Below, one piece after another: positions 43,113 to 53,863 of a stretch of 64,000 nt of DNA. Origin of the DNA: Cephalotus follicularis (lineage: Eukaryota; Streptophyta; Magnoliopsida; Oxalidales; Cephalotaceae); assembly GCA_001972305.1 (NCBI GenBank), contig BDDD01000315.1:156369-220368 (forward strand), in the 5' to 3' direction. A program made the translations under genes and the position numbers. Below the pieces are notes generated by a model. It made no database searches, was not told the origin of the DNA, and saw only the letters and a list, made by a program, of their open reading frames with translations. Every line of letters starts with the position of its first letter. Within the stretch, counting starts at the first letter, position 1.

Positions 43113-44046
43113 TGTTGATACAGTATCCTACATGGAGGACTTTAATTTGTTAAGAGAAACGATAGCCAAGGATGCCTGGAGGAAGATTTCAATCTCTGAT
43201 CCCTACACAAGGTAACAAAATGGTGGATAGTCCAGGAGGTTGTTCTCCCGGGGACACTCCGACGCTCAAGTTAGACAAAGTGAAGAGGATATAAGGTTCT
43301 TTGCAATGTAAAAATGGCTGACCTTTGTTCAATATGTTGAACTTGTATTTATAGTGTTGTCTTGTAACAGCTTGAGCGTGAAAATAGGAGGTTATAGCTG
43401 TCCCCTAGGGAAATGCCGAGGATCTCGGTCATTCCCCTTGATCTCCGCCAGATATGTCGCTGTTTCCTTGTTGGTAGTTCACTATGACACTCCCTATTTA
43501 TTTGGATAAGTATAAATCCCAAGAAATCAGGTGGAGTTAATTTCCTTATCCCATAGATAAGGCTGAGGTCCTCCATTGTGGGACTGTAGAGGAGATCGAT
43601 TATGATACTGTTGCCGAGATTATGGTCCTCTTGCTATTCCCTTTTGCTCCTCAGTGGTGTGTGCTCAAGACGCCGGGTCCTCATTAATCCGAGGACGAAA
43701 CCTTTTTTAATGTGGCCGAAGAGAAGGTTCTCAATTTCTGTGTAGTGGAGGGTGTGTCTCATGTTCCATGTCTGATAGGTAATTTGGATAGAGGAAGTCC
43801 TCGGCTCCGATACCCTGGATGAGGTCTTCTGACCCGAAGTCCGAGGAGAATCCTCGGCCTTGCGATCTCAGTATGTGCTCTTCGAAAAATAGTGGTCCTC
43901 GGCTCTGGGTCCGAGGAGGATGTCCTCTGCTATGTTAGCGTTCCTCGGCACGGCCTCCTGTCAAGCTCATAATCCCCTCTGGACAGCTGGTCATGTCTGC
44001 AGTGGACACATGTCCTTCTTAATATAAACAGATTTTTCCCCCATCA
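43113..44046 (-). repeat. 3' LTR of the Tat element (934 bp)
   Basis: TGTTGATACAG...CCCCCATCA on the plus strand, near-identical to 53864-54815. It lacks an 18-bp segment present there after ACAG, probably lost between ACAG repeats. The minus-strand TATA box complement TATTTATA is at 43346-43353. Confidence 0.94.
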
Positions 44047-44473
44047 TATGCCCCCCTGGTCCTTGTTCTCTGGCCTTGGTCAGAGGAGGAGGATCAGAGT
44101 TGAGAGCCGTGGCCTGGGCAAGACTCCTCTGCAGTACTTCCTGGTAGATTTTCCTTGTACAAGTGGACTGAGGCTGAGAGTGTTGCCTTTGTCGTTCCTC
44201 TGACACAGAAACTAGTATGCCTGAACTGAGGATTAAAGCATGCCCTTTGGTCTGCCACTAATCTTATTAACTGGCCTCGTGTTACGAACCGTTATGATTA
44301 GCATTTAAGTTGCGTACTGAATACGCTTCACACGTGGCATGCACATAATGTCTCCCGCCTCTACCTTTTTGTTTCCTGCGCCTGTCTCCTCATTTCCCGC
44401 GCCTGATTTGACGGTCTGTTTCCTAGCCGTTGGATCTGTGCGAGGTGGAGGGCTAGGATCCGAGATGGGGGTC

Positions 44474-44480
44474 TATAAAA
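44474..44480 (+). promoter_or_regulatory. TATA box of the antisense accessory gene
   Basis: TATAAAA in GGTCTATAAAAGCTTTTG, about 210 bp upstream of the accessory ATG at 44689 and outside the LTR. Its position and strand suit an independent promoter pointing away from the 3' LTR. Predicted from sequence only. Confidence 0.6.
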
Positions 44481-44688
44481 GCTTTTGTACTTCTCAAAGC
44501 CAAACTTTCGCCTCTTGAACCTTCAGTGCTTACATTGTTGTTGAGAGCTTGCCAAATCTGTAGTGCCTTCAGAACCCTATTCCATCCCTTCGAATCAAAG
44601 TCTTTGGTAAGTTTCTGTCATTTCCCTTCTCTTTCAGATCGTTCTGGAATTTTTTCTTTAGCAATTCCTTCTTCTTCATCTCTAACTC

Positions 44689-45558
44689 ATGGCTAGTCAA
44701 GAACAATCTAGTGGGTCTTCTTCAACTTCTGCCCTGTCTATCGAGCCTTTGGCCATGGTGGTTCCCACCGCCAAAAGGTCACTTGGTGTTGAAGGTACCC
44801 TGGGGGCCGCGGTGGGTGACCCTGATGCACCCATCGCAGAGGCCAATCCTCTTCCTGATGATTGTGTCTTCGGTGTAAGCGTCCTCAGCCAAGCTGAGGT
44901 GAAAAAACTCTCTGCAAAGTACAACTTCCCTCGTGGGTTAACCTACTATCTTCCTAAGGATCCTCGGATAGTTACCATGAGCCGAGAAGGTCTCTTTGTG
45001 ATCTTCAAATGGGCACTTTCTCATGGTCTGAGGGTCCCAGTTCCTTCCTTTGCTATCTCTGTCTTAGTTAGCTTTAGTCTTCATCCCTCACTTCTTCAAC
45101 CTCAGTCTTGGAGCTTCATGATAGGCTTTCTCGTCAAATGTATAGAGTCCGAGGTGGACGCGACTGTGAATCTTTTCAAGGAGTTTCACGTCCTCTCGGC
45201 CACCCCTAAAACGATCGGGTATTTTTTTAAGTCCCGTTCTGGGGTGAAAAAACTTCTCCTCAACCCTACCAAATCCATTAAACACTGGAGGAAGAAGTAC
45301 TTCCTAATAAAGGACTTCGAAGGATTTACTCCCTCTCCCTGGTGCAACTCCCTGGACACTAAATCTCTGAACAAGAGGTCACGTCTGACCTCGGCTGAGA
45401 AAGTCGGCCTTAGTAAACTCTTGGCTCTTGATCCAAAGGATGTCAACTCTACCGTTAGTGAGGATCGCTTGATCCTAGCCGGACTGAGTGTGGTCCTCGG
45501 ACAAGGATCTCGCTCGGACGGATCCGAGGTGGACGTCTCAGAGGGAGAGGGAGAATAA
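44689..45558 (+). CDS. Tat accessory ORF, exon 1: putative gypsy-type transposon (Transposase_28-like) domain
   Basis: 289 codons from MASQEQSSGSSSTSA, with a low-complexity N-terminus. It contains a conserved block (about residues 75-220) reading YNFPRGLTYYLPKDPRIV, GLFVIFKWALSHGLRVPVP, SWSFMIGFLVKCIESEVDA and KHWRKKYFLIKDFEGFTP. I recognise this pattern from the 'putative gypsy type transposon' family (Pfam Transposase_28) found with plant Tat-type elements; function is unknown. The frame ends SEGEGE and TAA. Splicing to the ORF at 45693 through an upstream donor is possible, but I could not fix the junction. A degraded homologue lies at 57838-58430. It is antisense to the element's own gag-pol. 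Confidence 0.82.
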   Translation: MASQEQSSGSSSTSALSIEPLAMVVPTAKRSLGVEGTLGAAVGDPDAPIAEANPLPDDCVFGVSVLSQAEVKKLSAKYNFPRGLTYYLPKDPRIVTMSREGLFVIFKWALSHGLRVPVPSFAISVLVSFSLHPSLLQPQSWSFMIGFLVKCIESEVDATVNLFKEFHVLSATPKTIGYFFKSRSGVKKLLLNPTKSIKHWRKKYFLIKDFEGFTPSPWCNSLDTKSLNKRSRLTSAEKVGLSKLLALDPKDVNSTVSEDRLILAGLSVVLGQGSRSDGSEVDVSEGEGE

Positions 45559-45692
45559 GATAGTCCTCTGCCCCAAATGTTGGAGGAAAATTGTAAAAAG
45601 CCTTCGTCTCCTCCATTCCTCAATTTAATATCATTTTTACTCTTCTTTCATTTTTGGATCTCTGACCCTAACTTCCATGTCTTCTTTCAGCT

Positions 45693-46214
45693 ATGGCTCA
45701 TCACCGAGATTTCTCTTCTATCATGAAGGCCACCGACCAGAGGAAGGCCCCTGCAACTGGTGGGCCAAAGCCTAAGGGGAAAACCTCTGTGGCCGAGGGG
45801 TCAAGGCCGCAGGCCAAGACTCCTCCACCTGCTAGGGTGCCTGTTACTGCCCCTGAGAAGAGGAGGGAAGCAAGCAAAAGGGCTACAGATAGCATCTCCA
45901 CTGCTGAGCACGCTCCTCTGACGAAAAAGAGCAAGAAGGGGAAGGCTGTCGACGGGACCAAGAAGGTGCAGGAGGTTGAGGACGTCGCGACCCTCGGAGC
46001 AAGCTCCCAGGACCCAATCATCATTCCTCCAACTCAGGAGGTAGACGAGCTGCTTAATGAGTTTGAGGACATGGACTGCCACAAACTGAACCTGAATGGA
46101 CCTGGGGTCCCCCAAGCAGTTAGTCGGCTGGTCTTCTTCCCCATGGAGATGGAGGCAAGGGAGAAATGGTCCAACGAGGAGTTGGTGACCCATTGTCTGA
46201 GGAGCAACTTGAGG
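45693..46214 (+). CDS. Tat accessory gene, second exon (basic, low-complexity)
   Basis: The frame starts MAHHRDFSSIMKATDQRKAP after a pyrimidine-rich TCTTCTTTCAG acceptor. It is rich in Lys, Pro, Ala and Thr, with possible nuclear-localisation stretches (KKSKKGKAVDG). Later parts read EVDELLNEFEDMDCHKLNLN and MEMEAREKWSNEELVTHCLR. The codon before AGG|GTAAAC (donor at 46215) is in phase with an exon starting at 46298, so splicing is likely. Read through, the frame would continue to 46277. Confidence 0.72.
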
Positions 46215-46297
46215 GTAAACGATCTCTTCCTCAATTGCCTTGATATTTCTCGTGTTTTGGTTCTTCATAATTACTAACATTTGTCCTCCTCTGACAG

Positions 46298-47065
46298 GCT
46301 CTGAATAATACTCAACTACTTGTGGACAACTTCTCTGCAGTAGTGGCTAGGGACAGAGAGCTGAGGTCGAGCATGGCCTCATTGGAGGAAAATGCCCGCT
46401 CGGCTCAAGCTCAACTGAACGAGGTTCTCAAAGTTCAGGAGTCCTTGGTCGAGGAGAAGAAGCAAGCGGTTGAGGACTTGGAGGAGGAGAGGGCTGATAG
46501 GAAGGAGCTGGAGGCGGAACTGGATCAAGCCAAGAAGAAAATTAATGATCTGGTAGCCAAGCTCGAGCGCCAGCAGAGGAAAGACAAGGAGCAGCTGAGG
46601 AAGGAACATCACAAGGCCGTGACTAACTTCAAGGGCTCAGAGGAGTTCAAGGAGTTGATGAGGTCCTCCGTGGAGGAGTTCAAGAGCTCGGACGAATTTG
46701 AGGAGGCAGTGTTCCAAGAAGCGGCCGAGTACTTCCGCCGGGGCTTCTATGCCTGCCGGAACTGGGTCTTTTCTCTGCGTCCCGAGTTCTCGCTGGATGA
46801 AGTGGTGTATGGTCCCTCTGCCAATGCATTTGACTTCTACCTAGAGGGAATTGATGCAGTGGAGGAGAAGCTCCGTCAGAAGTTGGAGGAAGGAGTCTCG
46901 TCTGCCATGGCGGACGATCTGCCAACTCCAGTTTCTCCAGACGTGGTTATTCTTGCTACAGATCCTGCTGCCACCTCGGACCCTGCATCAGACCCCTCAG
47001 CTCTTACTTCTTCTTCAGCTCCAGAGGACCCCTTTGCTGGCTTTGGAGATCCTCCTCAGCCCTAG
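46298..47065 (+). CDS. Tat accessory gene, last exon (coiled coil)
   Basis: Follows the acceptor CTGACAG and reads ALNNTQLLVDNFSAVVARD, phase 0 with 46214. Residues of roughly 46370-46680 form a long charged heptad-like coiled coil (EEKKQAVEDLEEERADRKEL). The conserved segment FRRGFYACRNWVFSLRPEFS follows, then an acidic Pro/Ser/Asp-rich tail ending DPFAGFGDPPQP and TAG. AATAAA at 47117-47122 is a plausible polyadenylation signal. The FYACRN segment recurs in the relic at 59615-59640. Confidence 0.77.
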   Translation, partial: ALNNTQLLVDNFSAVVARDRELRSSMASLEENARSAQAQLNEVLKVQESLVEEKKQAVEDLEEERADRKELEAELDQAKKKINDLVAKLERQQRKDKEQLRKEHHKAVTNFKGSEEFKELMRSSVEEFKSSDEFEEAVFQEAAEYFRRGFYACRNWVFSLRPEFSLDEVVYGPSANAFDFYLEGIDAVEEKLRQKLEEGVSSAMADDLPTPVSPDVVILATDPAATSDPASDPSALTSSSAPEDPFAGFGDPPQP

Positions 47066-47116
47066 TTTTTTACTTTTGCTTTGCAATAGTTTTTCTTGTA
47101 ATCTCTTCTAAACGTC

Positions 47117-47122
47117 AATAAA
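47117..47122 (+). terminator. Polyadenylation signal of the accessory gene
   Basis: AATAAA in CGTCAATAAAGGAATT, 52 bp after the stop at 47065, followed by TTTTTTC-rich sequence. It implies a transcript that ends about 1 kb before meeting the end of the convergent gag-pol. Confidence 0.6.
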
Positions 47123-48184
47123 GGAATTTCTTTTTTCATTCTCTGGTCTTGCCTTTAAATTTTTCTTCTGTGTGTTGTGGTTGATCTCTGCATACTTGTA
47201 CTTATCAATAATTCCCTTAGGAATTTTGTCTTCATGGTGACCTCTGACTTCTCACACAAATGGGCACTTGACTCCAAAAAAGCTTAAGTAACTTATCAGA
47301 AATATAAATAAAAAGGCTTTGCCTTCTCGGACTTTATCTTCAATTGGTTCCTTGTGTGTTTGAGCTTTGAGTGTATATATGTGCTGATAATTCCTTAGGA
47401 CTTTCAACTTAGCCCAAATCACTAACTCTCCGTGGACGAGATCACTCGAGTTTTGGCAGTCCTTGTAGGACGCTTTATTTCTAAAATGCTTAAGTAACTT
47501 TAAGAAAATTTATGCACTCACAGGTTGGGTTCTTGGTCTGCTCGGACAAGTTCCTATGGGTTTGCCGAGGAGAGTATCGTCTGACCTAAGAGAATTTAGG
47601 ACAGGTCGGCTGAGCTTTCAGTTCACTTGGAGACACTTGTATTAAAGTGCTCAGTCCAACGAGCTTGATCGTTGCGAGTTCCCATGGATTCGCCTTTCAA
47701 GTCACGACTTTAGGTCTGGTTGGACAAGTTCCCATGGTGTTGTCAACCAGCGTTTGCTCCCTGAGGAGTCTTAGTGCTTCCTTGGAAGTCTTTTAGGTGT
47801 GCTCCTCGGAAGGAGTCTTTGCTGATGAATATAGGTGCTCCTCGGAAGGAGGCTTTGGTATGTGCACCCTTGGATGCTCTTGAATGCCTGTTTCACTGGT
47901 CTGTCTGAGACCTCGGCTTGCGTTGGTTTTCCTTTTGAGAATTAGCCTCCGTAAGGCTTAGGAGCTTCGGATCTGTAGGTGCCCCCTTGGGGGCATAGTC
48001 CGAGATGCTTAACGTGAGACTGAGGGAGCTGATGGATGGCTGTTCAGAGGTTTGAGGACATGAACATTGGACCTCCGGTCCCTTGCAAACTTGGAACTAT
48101 ATTGTTGAACACAAATTTTGAACACATCTTGAAAAAATTCGGACTTCATTGAAAATATCTTACATAATTATTGATAATACTTCC
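47123..48184 (-). other. Non-coding spacer between accessory gene and integrase
   Basis: No open frame of note. It contains short dispersed repeats: GTGCTCCTCGGAAGGAG at 47799-47815 and 47835-47851, each with a CTCCT/AGGAG hairpin core. AAGTTCCYATGG-type motifs occur near 47551, 47679 and 47729. The CCGAGG/CCTCGG word is frequent here as in the LTRs of this element. Confidence 0.6.
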
Positions 48185-49297
48185 TCAGATGCTCGGCATT
48201 CCAAGCTCTGGCAATTTTCCTACCCCCCCAAGTTTCAAGTTTGAATGTTCCTGGGCGGAGGACCTTTTGATCTTGTATGGCCCTTCCCAGGCTGGGGCTA
48301 GCTTTCCTCTGGTACCAGTAGGATCTGCAACGGCTGAGTTCCGTTGAACTAGGTCTCCTTGCCTTAGTGGTCTTGGGCTTACTCTCTTATTGTAGTAACG
48401 GCTTACCCTCTGCTGGTAGGCTGCAACTCTGATTGTCGCCTTGTCTCTGAGCTCTTCCACTAGGTCGAGGAGGCACCTCAGTCCTTCTTCGTTGTTATCT
48501 TCAGTAAAGTGCACAACTCTTGGTGATTGTACTCCAACCTCTACTGGTATCATAGCTTCTGTCCCGAAACACAGGCTGTATGGGGACTCACCAGTTGTAG
48601 TCCGAGGAGTGGTTCTATATGCCCATAATACACTTGGTAGTTCCTCTGTCCACCTTCCTTTGTTGTCTTCTAGGCGCTTTTTCAAGCCCGAGATGATTTC
48701 TCTGTTGATCACCTCGGTTTGGCCATTACTTTGAGGGTAGGCTACTGAGGCAAAATGTTTTATCCTCCATTCTCTGCAAAAGTCTCAGAAGGCTTGGCAA
48801 TCAAACTGCTTACAATTATCGGTGATAATTATCCTCGGGACTCCGAATCTGCAGATGATTGACTTCCATACAAAGCTCTTTCTGTTCTTCTCTGTTATTA
48901 TTGCCAAAGGTTCTGCTTCCACCTACTTAGTGAAGTAGTCAACCACCACAATGAGAAATTTCCTCTGGCCTGTTGCCATAGGTAACGGTCCAACGAAGTC
49001 CATTCCCCATTGTGCGAAGGGCCAAGGGGCCGTAATTGACGTCAGAGGTTGAGAAGGCCTTCTGCTTATATTGGCGTTCCTCTAACACCTGTCGCACTTC
49101 CTCGCTAAATTTATAGCATCTTGATGCATAGTCGGCCAGTAGTAACCTTGCCTTAATAGCTTGTGAGACAAATTCCTGCCCCCAGTGTGGTTGCCACAGA
49201 TTCCTTCATGGACCTCCCTTAGAGCGTAGTCAGCATCTGAAGGGTTCAAGCACCTCAACCAAGGAAATGAGAAAGACCTTTTGTAGAGGATCCCATC
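48185..49297 (-). pseudogene. Tat integrase, with three internal stops
   Basis: Continues the pol frame after the stop at 49298. It shows the HHCC zinc domain (HEGICGNHTGGRNLSHKLL, CDRC), the first catalytic Asp in GMDFVGPLPMATGQRKF, the second in IITDNCKQFD and the Glu in YPQSNGQTEVINREI. The C-terminal part ends KLGGVGKLPELGMPSI. Stops lie at 49082-49084 (TAG), 48923-48925 (TAG) and 48785-48787 (TGA), all in one frame, and each is explainable as a single C-to-T or G-to-A change. Confidence 0.9.
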
Positions 49298-51994
49298 TCA
49301 GAATTGGAATCTGTTTGCTCTGTAAACCAGTTTCCTCGCCTCTACGGGGTCCTCGGGCAGAATCCCATCCCTTAGCCAATTAATAAAGGGAGTCATCCAA
49401 TTTGGCTCCTGTGGAACATCTATGTCCATTACCTCTGCTTCAGAGATGGTCGGACGATCCAGGTAGTCAACTAGCACTGTTTGATTTTTCTCCAACTCCT
49501 CTGCCGTTGCTAACTTCGACAATTGGTCTGCTCTGACGTTCTCTGCTCTGGGCACTTTCACAATTCTCAAAACTTTGAAGGCTGACTTCATGCCCTGAAA
49601 ATGGGATAAGTATTTCATCATAAGGTCTTCTCTGACCTCATACTCCCCATTTGCCAAACCAACCACTAGCTGAGAATCACTCGAGACTTCAATCCTCTGC
49701 ACCTCCAAGTACTTTGCAATTGTCAGTCCAGCTATCAGAGCTTCCCACTCAGCTTCGTTATTTGTAGCTTTGAACTTGAACCTCAGAGCATACTCCAATG
49801 TCCAACCATCTGGACTAGTCAATACTAACCCTGCCCCACTGCCAGTGAGGCATGAGGATCCATCCACTGACAGCTTCCACATTCCCTTCTCGTTCTCGGA
49901 AGGGTTCTCCTCCATACACTCCGTAGGTGTATTATCTCCAACAAAGTCGGCCAGTACCTGAGATTTGATTGCTGGTCTGGCTTCGAACTTCACATCATAC
50001 TCGCCTAGTTCGACTGACCACTTGATTAGCCTGCCCGAGATGTCAGCCTTGGCAAGAACCTGTGTGAGTGGTTTGTCAGTCAGAACCTTGATTGTATGGG
50101 CTTGGAAATATGGCCTCAATTTTCTGGCCGAGATGATCAAAGCATAAGCAAACTTCTCCACTTTTGGGTACCTTCCCTCGGCATCGTTCAAAGCCTTGCT
50201 CACGTAATACACTGGCCTTTGAACTTTTTCCTCTTTTCTGACTAACACTGCACTCACTGCGCCCGAGGTGGCCGCAAGGTACAAATATAGGTCTTCTCCA
50301 TCCTTAGGTTTAGAAATAAGAGGAGGAGAAGCCAAGTATTCCTTCAACTTGTCGAAGGCTGCTTGACAATCATCAGACCACGAGAATCCCTTGGGATCTC
50401 TAAGTATTTTAAAGAAGGGAAGGCACTTCTCTGCTAACTTGAACACAAACCTACTCAGGGCTGCAATCTTCCCATTTAATCTCTGGGCATCCCTGATGGT
50501 TTGAGGTGGCCTCCTGCTTTGAATTGCCGAGATCTTCTCTGGATTGGCCTCTATTCCTCTGCTTGAGACCATGAATCCTAGGAACTTTCCCGAGGTGACC
50601 CCAAATGTGCACTTGGATGGGTTGAGCTTCATATTATACCTCTTCAGCACTTCAAAGGTCTCCTCCAAATCCTTGACGTGGGGGTTCCTGGCTGGGGTTT
50701 TGACGATCATATCGTCTATGTATACCTCCATATTCTTCCCAATCTGAGGCTCAAAAATCTTGTTCACCAATCGCTGGTGAGTAGCCCCTGCATTCTTCAA
50801 GCCAAAGGGCATCACCTTGTAACAGTACATTCCTCGGTCTGTTATAAACGCTGTCTTGTCCTCATCAAGCTTGTACATGGGGATTTGATTGTATCCCGAG
50901 TAAGCGTCTAGGAAGCTTAATATTCTATAACCCGAGGTTGCGTCTACCAGCTGGTCTATTTTTGGGAGAGGAAAGTGATCCTTTGGGCAAGCTTTGTTGA
51001 GGTCTGTGAAGTCTATGCACATCCTCCATTTGCCATTGCCTTTTTTGACCAACACCGGATTTGCTAACCAGTCCGAGTAGTGCACTTCTCTGATAAAACC
51101 TGCCAGCAACAGCTTGCTCACCTCCTTGGCTATTGCCTGCTGCCTCTCAGGGGAAAAGTTCACCTTCTTTTGTCTCGTCGGGGGCCTAGCTGGGTCCACG
51201 CTTAATTTGTGGACCATTACGTATGGGCTAATGCCAGGGACCTCCTCTGCCGACCATGCAAAAACATCTTTGTTATCTCGGAGGAATGTTATTAATTCTC
51301 CCTTCTCCGCCTCCCCAAGTTGTGAGCCAACTTGGAATACTCTCTCAGTGTTGCCCTCTTCCATGGGAACTTGGAGGACATCCTCAACAGGCTGTGGACG
51401 CTCTGGTTCCACGTCTCCTCTGAGCTCCACGTTTGCTATGGGGAGGACCTTACCCTTCCCCTTGTCCGAGATGGCAGTCTTATAGCATCGCCTTGCCACC
51501 TCTTGGTCTCCTCTGACCTCCCCCACACCAAACCTTGTGGGAAACTTCATTAATAAGTGTCTCGTAGACACTATGGCCTCCAACAAGTTCTGACCTGGTT
51601 GCCCCACTATAGAATTGTATGGGCTTGGGGTATCCACCACCATGAACGTCATCTCTACATGAGTCTGACGTGGGGCTGTGCCTGCGACCACGGACAGGTT
51701 GATAGATCCCAGAGGATGGATTGTCTCACCTGCAAAACCAACCAGTGGGGTTTTGACGGGCTTTAGTTGGTCGGCCGGTATCCTCAGCTGATCAAATGCG
51801 TGTTTGTACAGGATATCGGTCGAGCTGCCACTATCTATGAGGATCCTCTTCATGGTAAAAAGTTCCACCAGAAGAGTCACCACCACTGGATCATCGTGAG
51901 GAAGACGTACTCCCTCATAGTCCGCCTCTGAGAAGGTTATCACCTCCTCGTCTCCTCCAATTCTGAGCCTTTTGCTGTGAGGGACTTGTTGCAC
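49298..51994 (-). pseudogene. Tat pol: protease, RT, RNase H and second (archaeal-type) RNase H
   Basis: 898 uninterrupted codons. The protease active site is ILIDSGSSTDILY (about residues 51-63). RT covers WRMCIDFTDLNKACPKDHF, FLDAYSGYNQIPM, VMPFGLKNAGATHQR and the catalytic VYIDDMIV (about 320-480). Connection/RNase H follows with YPKVEKFAYALIISARKLRP and LTDKPLTQVL. A second RNase H reads LSVDGSSCLTGSGAG, TNNEAEWEALIAGL, EVSSDSQLVVGLANGEYEV and ENVRADQLSKLA, with Asp-Glu-Asp-Asp residues all present. This dual RNase H is a known hallmark of Tat elements. The frame opens upstream of the first Met; the real polyprotein starts at gag. Confidence 0.95.
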
Positions 51995-52030
51995 AGCAAG
52001 GGACTGTCTCCCATAGGCCTTTCTTGCATT

Positions 52031-53818
52031 TCAGTGGTCGCCCCCAGACGCGACCCCCCCAGAGATGGTGTGGATAACACCTCTGGGTTGCTGTTGTTGT
52101 TGCTCCTCTGGCTGCCGAGGAGCCTCTTCTCTTCTCTGCTCCCTCCTTCCTTGGGGGGCATCTCTGTCAACATACTTGCGCAGGTGTCCCTTTCTAATCA
52201 GGTCCTCAATATGATTTTTCAGCTGCCTGCACTCCTCTGTATCGTGCCCGTGGTCACGATGATACCGACAGTATTTCTCCACATTCCTGTTCTCTGCCGG
52301 GGTCCTCAGCTTCTCAGGACACTAGAAAGGGACTTTATCTTGCTCCACAGCAAGTATTCTGGTACGTGTGTCCATGAGGGGGGCAAAGGTGTTGTAAGAT
52401 GGGATTGGGGCCCCTCCCCTGGATGAACCCTCACGTCTAGAGAGTTTATGTCGGAGGTCTTCCTTGGACAAGTCTGACCTCTCCTTCCTCTTCTCTCTCC
52501 TCTCGGGAGCATTTCGTGAATGCTCCCTTCTCTCCTCCTGATGGCCAGACCAGGGTGTCTTTTGTTTCCTGGCTACCATCTCTTCCTCGGCGTTGACATA
52601 CCTCTCCGCCCTTTTTAGCAGGTCTGCCATGTCCTGGGCCGGTTTCTTCAGTAGAGAGAAGGTGAACGATGAGTTGCTCCTCAGCCCATTGTTCAAGGAT
52701 GTCAGAGCAAAGGAGCGCTCCAGGTCTTTCACCGTGAGTGATTCCTTGTTGAACCTGGTGAGGTAGTCCCTCAGTGACTCATCTTTACCCTGCATCGCGT
52801 TGATGAGGTGGGTAGAGTTTCTCCTCTGCGTGGTGCTGTTGAGGAACTTGGTCACGAACAGTTCCGTAAACTGATTGAAGCTCTTCACTGAATTCCTCGC
52901 CAAGGTGAAATACCATAACTGGGCAGCTCCAATCAAGGTCACTGGGAATCCTCGGCAAAGCATGGCGTCTGAGGCCTGATGCATCCACATAGCCTGAATG
53001 TAGGTGCGCACATGTTGGATGGGGTCCGTGGACCCATCGTACTTATCAAGACTTGGGTTTCGGAACCCGCTAGGGACTGGCTCTGCCATGATCTCGGCCG
53101 TGAAGAGGTGGGCGTTGATATTTCGCACCTCGGAGAGGTACCCCCTGTGCTGTTCCACTCCTCGGAACCTCCTTTCCAGGTCAGTAAGCCTTCTATCCAC
53201 TTCTTGCTCCACCTCTTCTATGTTCCTAACTCTGTTAGAAACATGTGACCTTCCAGCCACTGAGGCTGGGGGATTGACCCTGCTTCCTCGGGCCGTGCCA
53301 GCTCTGTGCGGAGCGTTGGAGCGCACTTGTGCCTCATCTGCTCCCCTGGCCTCCTGCCGAGGATCCACATCCATGGCCTGGTGCTGAGGATGCACTCTCC
53401 TGGGATCGTTGGGGTGATCCCTTGCGGTCGAGGACTCAGCTCTCTGAGATACATTGATCTCAGGCCTCCTTCCCAGGGGATTGTTGTCCCCTGACCGCCT
53501 AAGGGGAAGTTCATCTCCCCTCGACGGGTTTCGCCTAGCACCTCGTGGGTGCCGTTCCTCCACCTCTGGTCTATGGGGACCAGATACTCCTCGGACCACT
53601 TGCTGAAGGGGTCCGACCTGTTGCTGTTGGTTGGCCAAAGTTGTGACCAACAGATCAGTGATTCGCTCCATCCCTTGGAGGAGCTTATTGAGTTGGTCCC
53701 CTGTAACGGGAGCTTGTTCTTGGGTCGCTTCTTGAACGGCTTGTGGGGGAGGAGCCGTGATCTGCTGTTGTTGGCTACCTGTGGCTCCACCCTGGGTATT
53801 GTTCTTCCTCGGAGGCAT
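52031..53818 (-). pseudogene. Tat gag with zinc knuckle, one internal TAG
   Basis: Starts MPPRKNNTQGGATGSQQQQ at 53818. A Gln- and Arg-rich N-terminus is followed by the retrotransposon gag domain (about residues 240-400: DPIQHVRTYIQAMWMHQASD, LRDYLTRFNKESLTVKDLE) and a basic region. A TAG at 52322-52324 interrupts the frame; it continues to CRYHRDHGHDTEEC, a zinc-knuckle variant. A TGA at 52031-52033 precedes protease in the same frame. No frameshifts separate gag from pol. Confidence 0.92.
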
Positions 53819-53845
53819 GGTTGTCGATGACTTTTTGCCTCGTTT

Positions 53846-53861
53846 CCCACAGACGGCGCCA
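53846..53861 (-). promoter_or_regulatory. Primer-binding site of the Tat element
   Basis: Read on the minus strand: TGGCGCCGTCTGTGGG, two bases downstream of the 5' LTR. TGGCGCC-starting PBSs are typical of Tat/Athila gypsy elements. Confidence 0.85.
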
Positions 53862-53863
53862 AC

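Noticed and set aside
44689-47065. Interpretation of the antisense ORFs as a captured host gene
   Set aside because: The domain order recurs in a second relic at 57838 and matches the known Tat-associated accessory family, so it belongs to the element.
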